From NCBI GenBank assembly GCA_019232795.1, contig JAFANH010000086.1, positions 1-50,128 of the forward strand: 50,128 nucleotides of DNA. Reading direction: 5' to 3'. The notes below the pieces were generated by a model. That model made no database searches. It saw nothing but the letters and a program-made list of their open reading frames with translations, and was not told where the DNA came from. The translations under genes and the position numbers were made by a program. Shown piece after piece: positions 35,858 to 44,159 of this stretch. This DNA comes from Burkholderiaceae bacterium (GTDB taxonomy: Bacteria > Pseudomonadota > Gammaproteobacteria > Burkholderiales > Burkholderiaceae_D). Numbering within the stretch: position 1 is the first letter of the stretch; every line of letters starts with the position of its first letter.

Positions 35858-37471
35858 ATGGAGACACTAGCGTTCGACTATATCGTGGTGGGCGGCGGCT
35901 CGGCCGGCTGCGTGCTCGCGGCGCGCCTGAGCGAAGACGCTGAAATCCGGGTGTGCCTGGTCGAGGCCGGCGGACCGGACCGGAGCCCGCTGATCCAGTG
36001 TCCGGCCGGTCTGGCGGCGCTGATACCGCTGCCCATCCATAACTGGGCGTTCGACACGCTGCCCAACAAGGCAATGAACGGGCGGATCGGCTACCAGCCG
36101 CGCGGCAAGGTGCTGGGCGGGTCGAGCTCGATCAACGGTCTCATGTATATGCGCGGCGACAAGAGCGACTACGACCGCTGGGCTGCCGAGGGCAATGCCG
36201 GGTGGGGCTTTGACGACGTTCTGCCCTACTTCAAGAAATCGGAAAACAACGAGACCTGGGGCAACAGCCATTATCATGGCGCCGGCGGGCCGCTCAACGT
36301 GACCGACGTTCCTGAGCCGAGCATGTATAGCCGCGCGTTCGTTCAAGCGGGCATGCAGGCCGGCTATCCGCTAAACCCCGACTTCAACGGCGGCCGGCTG
36401 GAAGGCGTGGGTTTGACCCAGGTGACACAGAAAGACGGCGAGCGCTGCAGCGCGGCCAAGGCCTTCATCACGCCTAACCTCGGCCGCCCGAACCTGCAGG
36501 TCATTACCAAGGCGCATGTCACGCGCATCCTGATGGACGGCAAGCGCGCCACAGGCATCGAATACCGCGACGGCGACGGCACCTTGCATCAATTGCGTGC
36601 TGCGCGTGAAGTCATCGTGTCGGCCGGCACGTTGCAGTCGCCGCAGCTGTTGATGTTGTCGGGTATCGGCCCGAAGGACGAATTGCAGAAGCATGGCATT
36701 GCCGTCGTACACGAATCGCCCGGTGTGGGCCGCAATCTGCAAGACCATATCGACATCGTGCATAGCTATGAGGCAGGCGCCTCACGCGGCCTGTTCGGCT
36801 TGTCGCTTTCAAGCGCCTGGACCGCGCTCAAGGGAATGTTTACCTGGAGCAGATACCGGCGCGGCCCGCTGACGACCAATTATGCCGAAGGCAACGGCTA
36901 TATCAAGACCAATCCCGAAGAAGCGTTGCCGGACGTGCAGCTGGTTTTCCTGATCGCGAAGATCATGAATCACGGGCGCGACATCCTGTTCGGCAACGGC
37001 TATTCGGTCCACGTCGGCCTCATGCGGCCAAAATCGCGCGGCAGCGTGTCGCTTGCCAGTAGCGACCCTATGGCTGCGCCACAGATCGATACGAATTTCC
37101 TGGCGGAACAGGACGACGTCGATCGCCTGGTGCGCGGTTTCAAGCTGGTACGCCACATCATGCGCCAGCCGGCGCTGACGCGTTTCGGCGGCAAGGAGTC
37201 GTCTCGTTCCGCGCGCGTGCAAAGCGATACGGAGATCGAGCAATTCATCCGCGCCCACGCCGATTGCGCCTATCACCCGGTCGGCACCTGCAAGATGGGC
37301 AACGACCCGATGGCGGTGGTCGATGCGCAATTGTGCGTCAGGGGTGTAGAAGGCTTGCGTGTGGTCGATGCGTCCGTCATGCCCACCATCGTCTCTGGCA
37401 ATACCAACGCACCCACCATCATGATTGCCGAAAAGGCGGCCGACATGATCAAGGCAGCACGCAAAGCGTAA
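35858..37471 (+). CDS. GMC-family alcohol/choline oxidoreductase
   Basis: This FAD-dependent alcohol dehydrogenase of 537 residues, counted from the ATG at 35858, has an AGAGGGA ribosome site. The FAD site is DYIVVGGGSAGCVLAARL, and GMC signature 1 is GKVLGGSSSINGLMYMRG. Signature 2 is SAGTLQSPQLLMLSGIGP, and the catalytic His lies in HPVGTCKMG with partner Asn in NTNAPTIMIAEKAADMI. Its place directly after the alkylsulfatase suggests it oxidises the released long-chain alcohol to an aldehyde; the substrate is inferred from context only. Confidence 0.92.
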   Translation: METLAFDYIVVGGGSAGCVLAARLSEDAEIRVCLVEAGGPDRSPLIQCPAGLAALIPLPIHNWAFDTLPNKAMNGRIGYQPRGKVLGGSSSINGLMYMRGDKSDYDRWAAEGNAGWGFDDVLPYFKKSENNETWGNSHYHGAGGPLNVTDVPEPSMYSRAFVQAGMQAGYPLNPDFNGGRLEGVGLTQVTQKDGERCSAAKAFITPNLGRPNLQVITKAHVTRILMDGKRATGIEYRDGDGTLHQLRAAREVIVSAGTLQSPQLLMLSGIGPKDELQKHGIAVVHESPGVGRNLQDHIDIVHSYEAGASRGLFGLSLSSAWTALKGMFTWSRYRRGPLTTNYAEGNGYIKTNPEEALPDVQLVFLIAKIMNHGRDILFGNGYSVHVGLMRPKSRGSVSLASSDPMAAPQIDTNFLAEQDDVDRLVRGFKLVRHIMRQPALTRFGGKESSRSARVQSDTEIEQFIRAHADCAYHPVGTCKMGNDPMAVVDAQLCVRGVEGLRVVDASVMPTIVSGNTNAPTIMIAEKAADMIKAARKA

Positions 37472-37519
37472 AAGTGACATAGCGCCTGACATGGCAACTC
37501 ACGCAAAAGAGATAGTGAA

Positions 37520-38593
37520 ATGACGGTAGATAAAGTTCCTCCTCCGGCGGTGCCGGCCCGGTATTTCGCGCTATTGTGCGACCTGCTCGATGAAGTTGGT
37601 ATAGGCAGTGACGCCTTGTTGAACGCCGCCTGTCTCGATGGTGAAGACCTGGCCCTGGCCGGCCGGATCATTACGCTGGAGCAGCTGGAAACCTTGCTGG
37701 CGGAATTGCGCAAGACCAGTGCGCGCAGCGATCTGGCCTACGAATTGGGCGGACGCATCAAGCTGCACTCGCATGACGTGCTGAGCTTTGCTTTGATGAG
37801 CAGCCCCACGCTCGATCACATGCTGGGTTTGTTTGCGCGCTTTGACCGCCTGATTTCGCCGATTCTGTCCATGAGTTACCTGCGCGTGGGTAACGATGCC
37901 GAGCTGACGTTCCGGCCGGTGCTGCCGATGACGCCGCAGGCGCGGGAATTCTGGGTGGAAGCGACGGCGGTAGCCATGGTTGAACAGATCAAGGCGGCAC
38001 TGCCGGCCCATCCGCTGAGCTTCGACGTTTTCATGCCGATTGCGCCGCCGCCGCATGTGGCACGTTATGCCGAGTTGGCCGGATTGGCAGAATCGGGTGC
38101 GGTGAAATTCCATTTTGCCCGCAACCCCGGTACTGAGTTGCGTATCCACGTGCGCGGCGCCCAGCTCGACCTGCCGCTGCCGACAGGAAATGCCGACTTG
38201 GCTGGCATGGCCGAGCGGCGCTGTCAGGCGTTGCTGAGCGAGACCGGCGCACATGGCAGTTGGGGAGAATGGGTCGGCGCTATGCTCAGGCAAAACAAGG
38301 AAAGCCAGTTGACGCTCAATCAATTGGCGGCGCTCTTGAACGTCACGGCGCGTACCTTGCATCGCTACCTGAACAAGGAAGGCACGAGCTTCCGGGAAAT
38401 TGCTACGCGCGTGCGTGCAGAACGTGCACGCGTCTTATTGGGCGAGGGAAGAATGGCGATTTCAGAAATCGCCTATTCGCTCGGCTATACCGATGTTGCC
38501 AATTTCAGCCGCTCTTTCAAGCGGATCAACGGCATATGTCCTACGCACTTCCGAAGCCGCCAGCGGAGCCGCGCGTTGTACCGTCCTCAATAA
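37520..38593 (+). CDS. second AraC-family regulator (PF12625 type)
   Basis: The 357-residue regulator has the same architecture as the protein at 25672-26727: a PF12625-like sensor domain (about 20-230) and a C-terminal AraC HTH pair ending EIAYSLGYTDVANFSRSFKR and CPTHFRS. It lies inside the catabolic gene run, on the same strand, 48 bases after the GMC gene and 10 before the aldehyde dehydrogenase, so it may be co-transcribed with them. Both regulators may respond to different intermediates of the same pathway. Confidence 0.9.
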   Translation: MTVDKVPPPAVPARYFALLCDLLDEVGIGSDALLNAACLDGEDLALAGRIITLEQLETLLAELRKTSARSDLAYELGGRIKLHSHDVLSFALMSSPTLDHMLGLFARFDRLISPILSMSYLRVGNDAELTFRPVLPMTPQAREFWVEATAVAMVEQIKAALPAHPLSFDVFMPIAPPPHVARYAELAGLAESGAVKFHFARNPGTELRIHVRGAQLDLPLPTGNADLAGMAERRCQALLSETGAHGSWGEWVGAMLRQNKESQLTLNQLAALLNVTARTLHRYLNKEGTSFREIATRVRAERARVLLGEGRMAISEIAYSLGYTDVANFSRSFKRINGICPTHFRSRQRSRALYRPQ

Positions 38594-38603
38594 AATTTTG
38601 ATT

Positions 38604-40013
38604 ATGAACGACACCATAGACAGCCTGACCGCGGTATTGGACAAGCAGCGCGCTGCTTGCCTGGCGGCGCCGTTCCCCGAACTCGCGCAAAGGCGAACCG
38701 ACCTGAAAGCCTTGCGCGCCGCCATGCAGCGCTACCAGGACCAGCTGACCGAGGCGATGAGTGGCGATTTCGGCCGCCGTTCCACCTTCGAGTGCAAGAT
38801 GCTCGACGTGCTGGGGCCGGTGCTGCAGATCGATCATGCGCTATCCAATTTGAAGCGCTGGATGAAGCCGCAACGGCGCAAGACCGACCTGCTGTTTCTC
38901 GGCAACAGCGCCAAGGTGGTGTACCAGCCCAAGGGCGTGGTCGGTGTGATCGCGGCCTGGAATTTCCCGATTATCGAGGCGGTCGGTCCGCTGGTCACGG
39001 CGCTGGCCGCCGGCAACCGCGTCATGATCAAGATGTCGGAGTTCTCGCCGCGTAGCACGGAAGTGCTACGCCGCATGCTGGCCGAGGTTTTCCGGGAAGA
39101 CCAGGTCGCCGTGTTCGGCGGCGGCGTCGAAGTTGCCCAAGCGTTTGCAGCGCTGCAGTTCGACCATATCGTATTTACCGGTTCGCCCGCGATCGGCCGC
39201 GAAATCATGCGTGCCGCTTCCGCCAATCTGACGCCGGTGACACTGGAGCTGGGCGGCAAGTCACCGGCCATCATTTCGCATTCGGCCTCGATCGAAGCGG
39301 TGGCGCGTTCGATCGCGCACGGCAAGGCCTTCAACAGCGGCCAAGCATGCGTTGCGCCCGATTACGTGTTGATGCCGGCCGAGAAGATCGATGAATTCGC
39401 TGCCGCCGCGCAGCGAGCGTTTCAGGCGATGTATCCGAATCCGGTTGAGGACCGCGAATACACCAGCATGGCTTCCGACCGGCACGCGAACCGAGTGCGC
39501 GAATTGCTCGAAGACGCCACCACAAAGGGGGCTACTGTGATTTCCCGCGGGGAGGGTGACGGCAAGCGCATCGTGCCGCTGCACATCGTCACGGGCGTCA
39601 CGCCGGACATGCGCATCATGCGGGAAGAACTGTTCAATCCCATCCTGCCGGTGCTGGCTTGCGAATCGATTGATCAAGCCATTGGTCACGTTACAGCGCG
39701 TCCGCGGCCACTGGCGCTGTACTACTACGGCTCCGACTCGGGTGAATTGAAACGCCTGACGCGCGACGTGCATGCCGGCGGCATGACGGTCAACGACTGG
39801 GCGTGGCACGTCTTCCAATGCGACCTGCCTTTCGGCGGCAGCGGCAACTCCGGCATCGGCAGCTGGCGCGGACCGGAAGGGTTTCGGGCGTTGTCGCATG
39901 CCAAGTCGGTGTTCACCAAGCGGCCCTGGTTCCCGATTGGGCTGTTCAGGCCGCCATATGGCAACCCCATTCAGCGTTTGACCATGAAAATTTTTCTGGG
40001 AGATATCGAATAA
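38604..40013 (+). CDS. coniferyl-aldehyde-dehydrogenase-type NAD(P) aldehyde dehydrogenase
   Basis: The 469-residue ALDH oxidises an aldehyde to the acid. Catalytic Cys249 lies in NSGQACVAPDYVL, Glu215 in LELGGKSPAI, and the cofactor motif is FTGSPAIG. The overall pattern, with APDYVL after the cysteine and a hydrophobic C-terminal tail, matches coniferyl/long-chain aldehyde dehydrogenases of the CALDH/ALDH3 type. Translation starts at the ATG ten bases after the regulator's stop. Its stop shares a base with the next ATG (TAATG), coupling it to the sulfatase-family gene. Confidence 0.9.
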   Translation: MNDTIDSLTAVLDKQRAACLAAPFPELAQRRTDLKALRAAMQRYQDQLTEAMSGDFGRRSTFECKMLDVLGPVLQIDHALSNLKRWMKPQRRKTDLLFLGNSAKVVYQPKGVVGVIAAWNFPIIEAVGPLVTALAAGNRVMIKMSEFSPRSTEVLRRMLAEVFREDQVAVFGGGVEVAQAFAALQFDHIVFTGSPAIGREIMRAASANLTPVTLELGGKSPAIISHSASIEAVARSIAHGKAFNSGQACVAPDYVLMPAEKIDEFAAAAQRAFQAMYPNPVEDREYTSMASDRHANRVRELLEDATTKGATVISRGEGDGKRIVPLHIVTGVTPDMRIMREELFNPILPVLACESIDQAIGHVTARPRPLALYYYGSDSGELKRLTRDVHAGGMTVNDWAWHVFQCDLPFGGSGNSGIGSWRGPEGFRALSHAKSVFTKRPWFPIGLFRPPYGNPIQRLTMKIFLGDIE

Positions 40014-42436
40014 TGAAAATGCGGACCCTACCTGTCTTCGCCGAAACCGGCGTATTGTTGAGTTTGGGCTGGCTGGCTATGACCGGCGCCGCCGCCAGCG
40101 CCGATGCGGCTTCGGCCGATCCGGTGAAACATCCCGGTGCCAAGACTACCGATAAGCAGAATGCGCCATCGTCGCAACAGAAAAATGCGTCCGCAGATCC
40201 CAATATCCTGATCATCCTGCTCGACGACGCCGGTTATGCCCAGTCCGACACGGTCGGCGGCGAGATCCATACGCCAACCTTTTCGCGCATCGCCGATTCC
40301 GGCATCCGCTACAACGCCTTTCATACCACGGCGATCAGTTCGGCCACGCGCGCGGCGCTGCTGACCGGCCGTAATCACCACCACGTCGGCAACGGCACCA
40401 TTACCGAACTGGCGTCGCCCGATTATCCCGGCTACAACGGCATCATTCCCGACAGCACGGCGACCATCCCGCAGGTCTTGCATACGCATGGCTATAGCAC
40501 GGCTGCCTTCGGCAAGTGGCACAACACGCCGACCGAGGAGGTCACCCCCACCGGGCCATTCAAGCACTGGCCGACCGGCTACGGCTTTGATCACTTCTAC
40601 GGCTTCAACGGCGGCGAAACCGATCAATACCAGCCAAGCCTGTACAACGACACCACGCCGATCGAGCCGCCGCGCGACCCGAAATACCACCTGACCGAAG
40701 ATCTGGCGAACAAGGCCGTCGCCTGGCTCGACCAGCACGAGAAGGCCGAGCCGAACAAACCCTTCTTCCTGTACTGGGCGCCGGGCGGTGTGCATGCGCC
40801 GCACCAGGTATTCAAGGAGTGGAGCGACAAATACAAGGGCAAGTTCGACAGCGGCTGGGATGCCTACCGCAACCGCGTCTTTGCGCGCCAGAAGGCCGTT
40901 GGCTGGATTCCTGCCGATACTGTCAATACGCCGCGCCCCGCAGACATGCCAGCCTGGGATTCCATGACGCCGGAAGAAAAGAAATTCCATGCGCGCGAAA
41001 TGGAAGTTTTTGCAGGCTTCCTCGAACACACCGACGCCCAAGCCGGCAAGGTGGTCGACGAAATCGAAAAACTTGGTCTGCGCGACAATACGCTGATCTT
41101 CTATGTTTTTTCCGACAATGGCGCTTCGTCCGAAGGCATGCAGGGAGCAATCAACGACGTCGTTGGGCTCAATGGTGTCGTCACTACCTTGCCGCAGCAC
41201 ATCAAAGCGCTCAATGACACCTATGGCGGCCTCGATGCGCTCGGCGGCCCCAAGCTTGAAGAGCACTATGCGGCGGCCTGGGCCTGGGCCGGCGAAAGCC
41301 CGTTCCAGGGCACCAAGCTGGTGGCCGGCTACTTCGGCGGCACGCGCACGCCCTTGGCCATCTCATGGCCCAAGCGCATCGCCCCGGACAAAACCATCCG
41401 CACCCAGTTCCACCACGTCAACGACATCGCCCCGACCATCTATGACGTGCTCGGCATTACGCCGCCGGCGACGCTCAACGGTGTCAAGCAGGAAAAAATG
41501 GACGGCGTCAGCATGGCCTACAACTTCGCCGATCCGCAAGCGCCGACGCAAAAGAAGCGGCAATACTTCGAACTCATGGGCAGCCGCGCCGAGTATGCAG
41601 ACGGCTGGATCGCCTCGGTGTTCGGCCCGCGCAAGCCGTGGTTGGCCGACCAATCCTTCCTGCTGAGCTGGCCAGGAAAAATCAGTTTCCTGACGCACAT
41701 GCGCTGGTTCGGCGATACCTTCGGCTGGTTGAGCTGGAAACCGGAAAACGACAAATGGGGTCTGTACGACCTGCACAAGGACTTTAGCCAAGCCAACGAT
41801 ATATCCGCGATGAACCCGGCCAAACTGGCCGAACTGAAACGGGAATTTGACGAAGACGCCGCAGCCAATCATGTCAATCCCTTGGGCGCCAGCTTCGACG
41901 TCATGATCAACTCCGGCATGAACCTGAAAAAGGACAAGCAGACTGACTGGCATTTCAACGCCGGCTCGCCGCGCATCCCTGAATTTGCCGCGCCGAATAT
42001 TAAGTCGCGCAGCAATCTCGTGACGATCGATGCCGACGTGCCGGACCATGCCAACGGCGTGCTGTTCTCGGTCGGCGACGTCGGCGCCGGCATCAGTCTG
42101 TACGTGATGAATGGCGTATTGACTTACGAATACAACGGCTTCTCGCTGGCCCACACCAAGATCCGTGCACCGCTGCCGGCTGGGCACGACGTGATCGAGG
42201 TGAAGTTTGACAAAAGCAATTCCAAACGAGCCGGCCCGGCTACAGTCACCTTGCGCATCAATGGCAAGGACGTGGCGCAGGGCGACATTCCATTGACCGC
42301 ACCGTTGGCGCTTTCGGCGACCGGCACCTTCAACGTCGGCCTCAATCGGGGGTCACCCGTGTCGCTCGACTATTTCGACCGCGCGCCGTTCGCCTTCAAT
42401 GGCAAGATACGCGACGTGCACGTGCAATACCAATGA
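40013..42436 (+). CDS. exported arylsulfatase-family protein with Ser-Ala variant active-site motif
   Basis: The 807-residue alkaline-phosphatase-superfamily sulfatase has a signal peptide (to about residue 30). Metal ligands lie in NILIILLDDAGYAQ and FSDNGASSEG, and AAFGKWHNTP, PTGYGFDHFYGFNGGETDQ and YFGGTRTPLAISWP are conserved with the large (about 780-residue) bacterial arylsulfatases. The formylglycine motif C-S-P-T-R-AALLTGRNHH appears here as S109-S-A-T-R113-AALLTGRNHH: Ser replaces Cys and Ala replaces Pro. Ser-type sulfatases need a radical-SAM maturase, which is not in this window. A C-terminal beta-sandwich (about 660-807) follows. The start is coupled to the ALDH stop (TAATG). 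Confidence 0.9.
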   Translation: MKMRTLPVFAETGVLLSLGWLAMTGAAASADAASADPVKHPGAKTTDKQNAPSSQQKNASADPNILIILLDDAGYAQSDTVGGEIHTPTFSRIADSGIRYNAFHTTAISSATRAALLTGRNHHHVGNGTITELASPDYPGYNGIIPDSTATIPQVLHTHGYSTAAFGKWHNTPTEEVTPTGPFKHWPTGYGFDHFYGFNGGETDQYQPSLYNDTTPIEPPRDPKYHLTEDLANKAVAWLDQHEKAEPNKPFFLYWAPGGVHAPHQVFKEWSDKYKGKFDSGWDAYRNRVFARQKAVGWIPADTVNTPRPADMPAWDSMTPEEKKFHAREMEVFAGFLEHTDAQAGKVVDEIEKLGLRDNTLIFYVFSDNGASSEGMQGAINDVVGLNGVVTTLPQHIKALNDTYGGLDALGGPKLEEHYAAAWAWAGESPFQGTKLVAGYFGGTRTPLAISWPKRIAPDKTIRTQFHHVNDIAPTIYDVLGITPPATLNGVKQEKMDGVSMAYNFADPQAPTQKKRQYFELMGSRAEYADGWIASVFGPRKPWLADQSFLLSWPGKISFLTHMRWFGDTFGWLSWKPENDKWGLYDLHKDFSQANDISAMNPAKLAELKREFDEDAAANHVNPLGASFDVMINSGMNLKKDKQTDWHFNAGSPRIPEFAAPNIKSRSNLVTIDADVPDHANGVLFSVGDVGAGISLYVMNGVLTYEYNGFSLAHTKIRAPLPAGHDVIEVKFDKSNSKRAGPATVTLRINGKDVAQGDIPLTAPLALSATGTFNVGLNRGSPVSLDYFDRAPFAFNGKIRDVHVQYQ

Positions 42437-42442
42437 TGAAGC

Positions 42443-42934
42443 ATGAATCCACCTAAAGCCGGGGAACGCAGATTGGAGGCGGAGACTCTAAGGTTACAGG
42501 AGATCATCCGCGACATCGTCGAACGGCGCATCAGCTTCAACGCTCTGCTCGGCATCGAGGTGACCTCCTTCGACACGCAGTGCCCGCGACTGGCCTTCGA
42601 CATGCGTTCGGACCTGGTCGGGCACTACGGCATGGGGCGTTTGCATGGTGGTGTCATCGCCGCGGTGCTCGACGCCGTGGCAGGTTTCGCCGTTACCATG
42701 GCGATCACCGAAAAATACGCAAGCGAGTCGGTGGAGCAGATCATGGCCCGCATTGCGCGGCTAGGCACGATCGATCTCAGGGTCGATTATCTCAACCCCG
42801 GTTTGGGGAAAGGCTTTACCGCCGATGCTACCGTGACGAGACTTGGCGGCCGCCTTGCATCGGCACAGATGAGCCTGCATAACGATGCTGGTGTATTGAT
42901 CGCCACGGGCGCGGCTGCCTATGTGGTGAGTTGA
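42443..42934 (+). CDS. PaaI/YigI-type hot-dog thioesterase
   Basis: The 163-residue hot-dog protein carries the family signature GRLHGGVIAAVLDAVAGFAV and a later VDYLNPG segment. Asp in VLDAV aligns with the catalytic acid of PaaI-like acyl-CoA thioesterases. It lies six bases after the arylsulfatase stop on the same strand, so it is probably co-transcribed. It may release CoA from a dead-end or product thioester. The substrate is unknown. Confidence 0.83.
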   Translation: MNPPKAGERRLEAETLRLQEIIRDIVERRISFNALLGIEVTSFDTQCPRLAFDMRSDLVGHYGMGRLHGGVIAAVLDAVAGFAVTMAITEKYASESVEQIMARIARLGTIDLRVDYLNPGLGKGFTADATVTRLGGRLASAQMSLHNDAGVLIATGAAAYVVS

Positions 42935-42997
42935 CCGGCCTCGTTTGCGGCCCGCATGATGCGCGCCGCAAAGCCGAGTCGATTCAAGCGCGGAAGG

Positions 42998-43762
42998 TCA
43001 GGAAAATCTCGAGAAGTCCGGCTTGCGTTTCTGCGCGAAGGCGAAAAGCGCTTCCTTGGCTTCCGGCGCCAGCAGCATTTCGCAGAGCTGCCTGCCTTCC
43101 TCGGCGATGGCCGCCTGCAGCGCCTGGGTATGCCTACCCTTCATCAAACGCTTGCTGGCGCGAATCGATGCGGCCGGCAAGGCCGCCAGCTTGGCCGCTT
43201 GCGCCCAGGCGTAAGCCTGCACCTCGGCCGCCGGTAGCACCTTGTTGACCAGACCCATTTCGTACGCCTCCTCGGCCAGGAAGATCTCGCCGAGCAGCAA
43301 TTTCTCGGCGGCGCGCTGGTAGCCAGCGATCTGCGGCAGTAGCAGGCTGGACGCGAACTCTGGACAGGCGCCGAGCTGACTGAATGGTAGCGAGAATTTT
43401 GCGTTGTCAGACGCATACACCAGGTCGCAATGCAGCAGCAGCGTGGTGCCGATGCCGATCGCAGCGCCGATCACGGCCGCCACCACCGGTTTGTTCACAC
43501 TGCTCAAGGCTGCCATGAACCGGAACACGGGGCTATCCATGCCCGAGGGCGGATTCTTGAAGAAATCTTCCAGGTCGTTGCCGGCGGTGAATATCTCCGG
43601 CGTGCCGCAAATCAGGATGGTGCGCACGTCAGCATCGGCGTCGGCCCGCTTCAAAGCATCGGCCATGGTCTGGTACATGGTCGCGGAAATCGCATTCTTC
43701 TTGTCGGGACGGTTGAACGCTATCGTGAAAATGCCGTTGGCATTGCTGGTGGAAATGTCCAT
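42998..43762 (-). CDS. enoyl-CoA isomerase-like crotonase
   Basis: The 254-residue crotonase-fold protein has oxyanion-hole segments FTAGNDLEDF and IGAAIGIGTTLLLHCD. The hydratase Glu in that second segment is absent (Thr). A Glu is present in LGACPEFASSLLLP, the position used by delta3-delta2-enoyl-CoA isomerases (SPEGCSS in ECI2-type). I therefore favour an isomerase, which would help degrade unsaturated chains. It converges on the island's thioesterase gene and faces away from the SRP RNA gene. Confidence 0.83.
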   Translation of the reverse strand: MDISTSNANGIFTIAFNRPDKKNAISATMYQTMADALKRADADADVRTILICGTPEIFTAGNDLEDFFKNPPSGMDSPVFRFMAALSSVNKPVVAAVIGAAIGIGTTLLLHCDLVYASDNAKFSLPFSQLGACPEFASSLLLPQIAGYQRAAEKLLLGEIFLAEEAYEMGLVNKVLPAAEVQAYAWAQAAKLAALPAASIRASKRLMKGRHTQALQAAIAEEGRQLCEMLLAPEAKEALFAFAQKRKPDFSRFS

Positions 43763-43988
43763 GTATTCTGTGGGGGCGCTTGTTGTACGGCACGGTGGGC
43801 AGCCGCGTGGTGAAAGCCTAGCGGTCCATGATCTGGCATGGTAGATGAGCTTATTGCGCCAGGCCGGTCATTTGCATCAAAGGCTTGGTCTATGCCGGAA
43901 TTGGAATGTTGCGATTGGCAGCACCAATGCGAGCCGGAATCAGGGGTATTTACGGCACATGAGGGGTATTACTGGTAGAATGCCGGTC
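43763..43988. other. gap between the isomerase gene and the SRP RNA gene
   Basis: About 225 bases without a convincing frame. The right part holds two direct copies of AGGGGTATT (43942-43950 and 43962-43970, 20 bp apart) just before the -10 of the SRP RNA gene. Confidence 0.5.
43973..43981 (+). promoter_or_regulatory. extended -10 promoter of the SRP RNA gene
   Basis: TGGTAGAAT (43973-43981) is an extended -10 box, seven bases before the predicted RNA 5' end. No good -35 hexamer is visible; the AGGGGTATT repeats occupy that zone instead. Confidence 0.5.
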
Positions 43989-44084
43989 GGCGGGCCCCTG
44001 CGCATTGTGGCGTGGTCAACCTGGTCAGGTCGGGAACGAAGCAGCCATAGCCATTTCCCGCAAGTGCCGCAGATCAGGCTCGCC
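43989..44084 (+). ncRNA. ffs: signal recognition particle 4.5S RNA
   Basis: The core ACCTGGTCAGGTCGGGAACG followed by AAGCAGCC matches the SRP domain IV consensus, with a GGAA tetraloop on a TCG/CGA stem and the asymmetric AGCAGCC loop. The flanks pair as one long hairpin: GGCGGGCC (43989-43996) with the GGCTCGCC region (44077-44084). The size of about 96 bases fits the small proteobacterial type. It binds Ffh (SRP54). A T-rich TTCTCTTTATT follows. In many Burkholderiales this gene directly precedes dnaX; here two protein genes intervene. Confidence 0.93.
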
Positions 44085-44159
44085 TTCTCTTTATTGTCGC
44101 TTCGGCATTGCTGTCGCTTGACAAGACGGCAACACCAATTTTCTGTCCCCTGATTCGAA

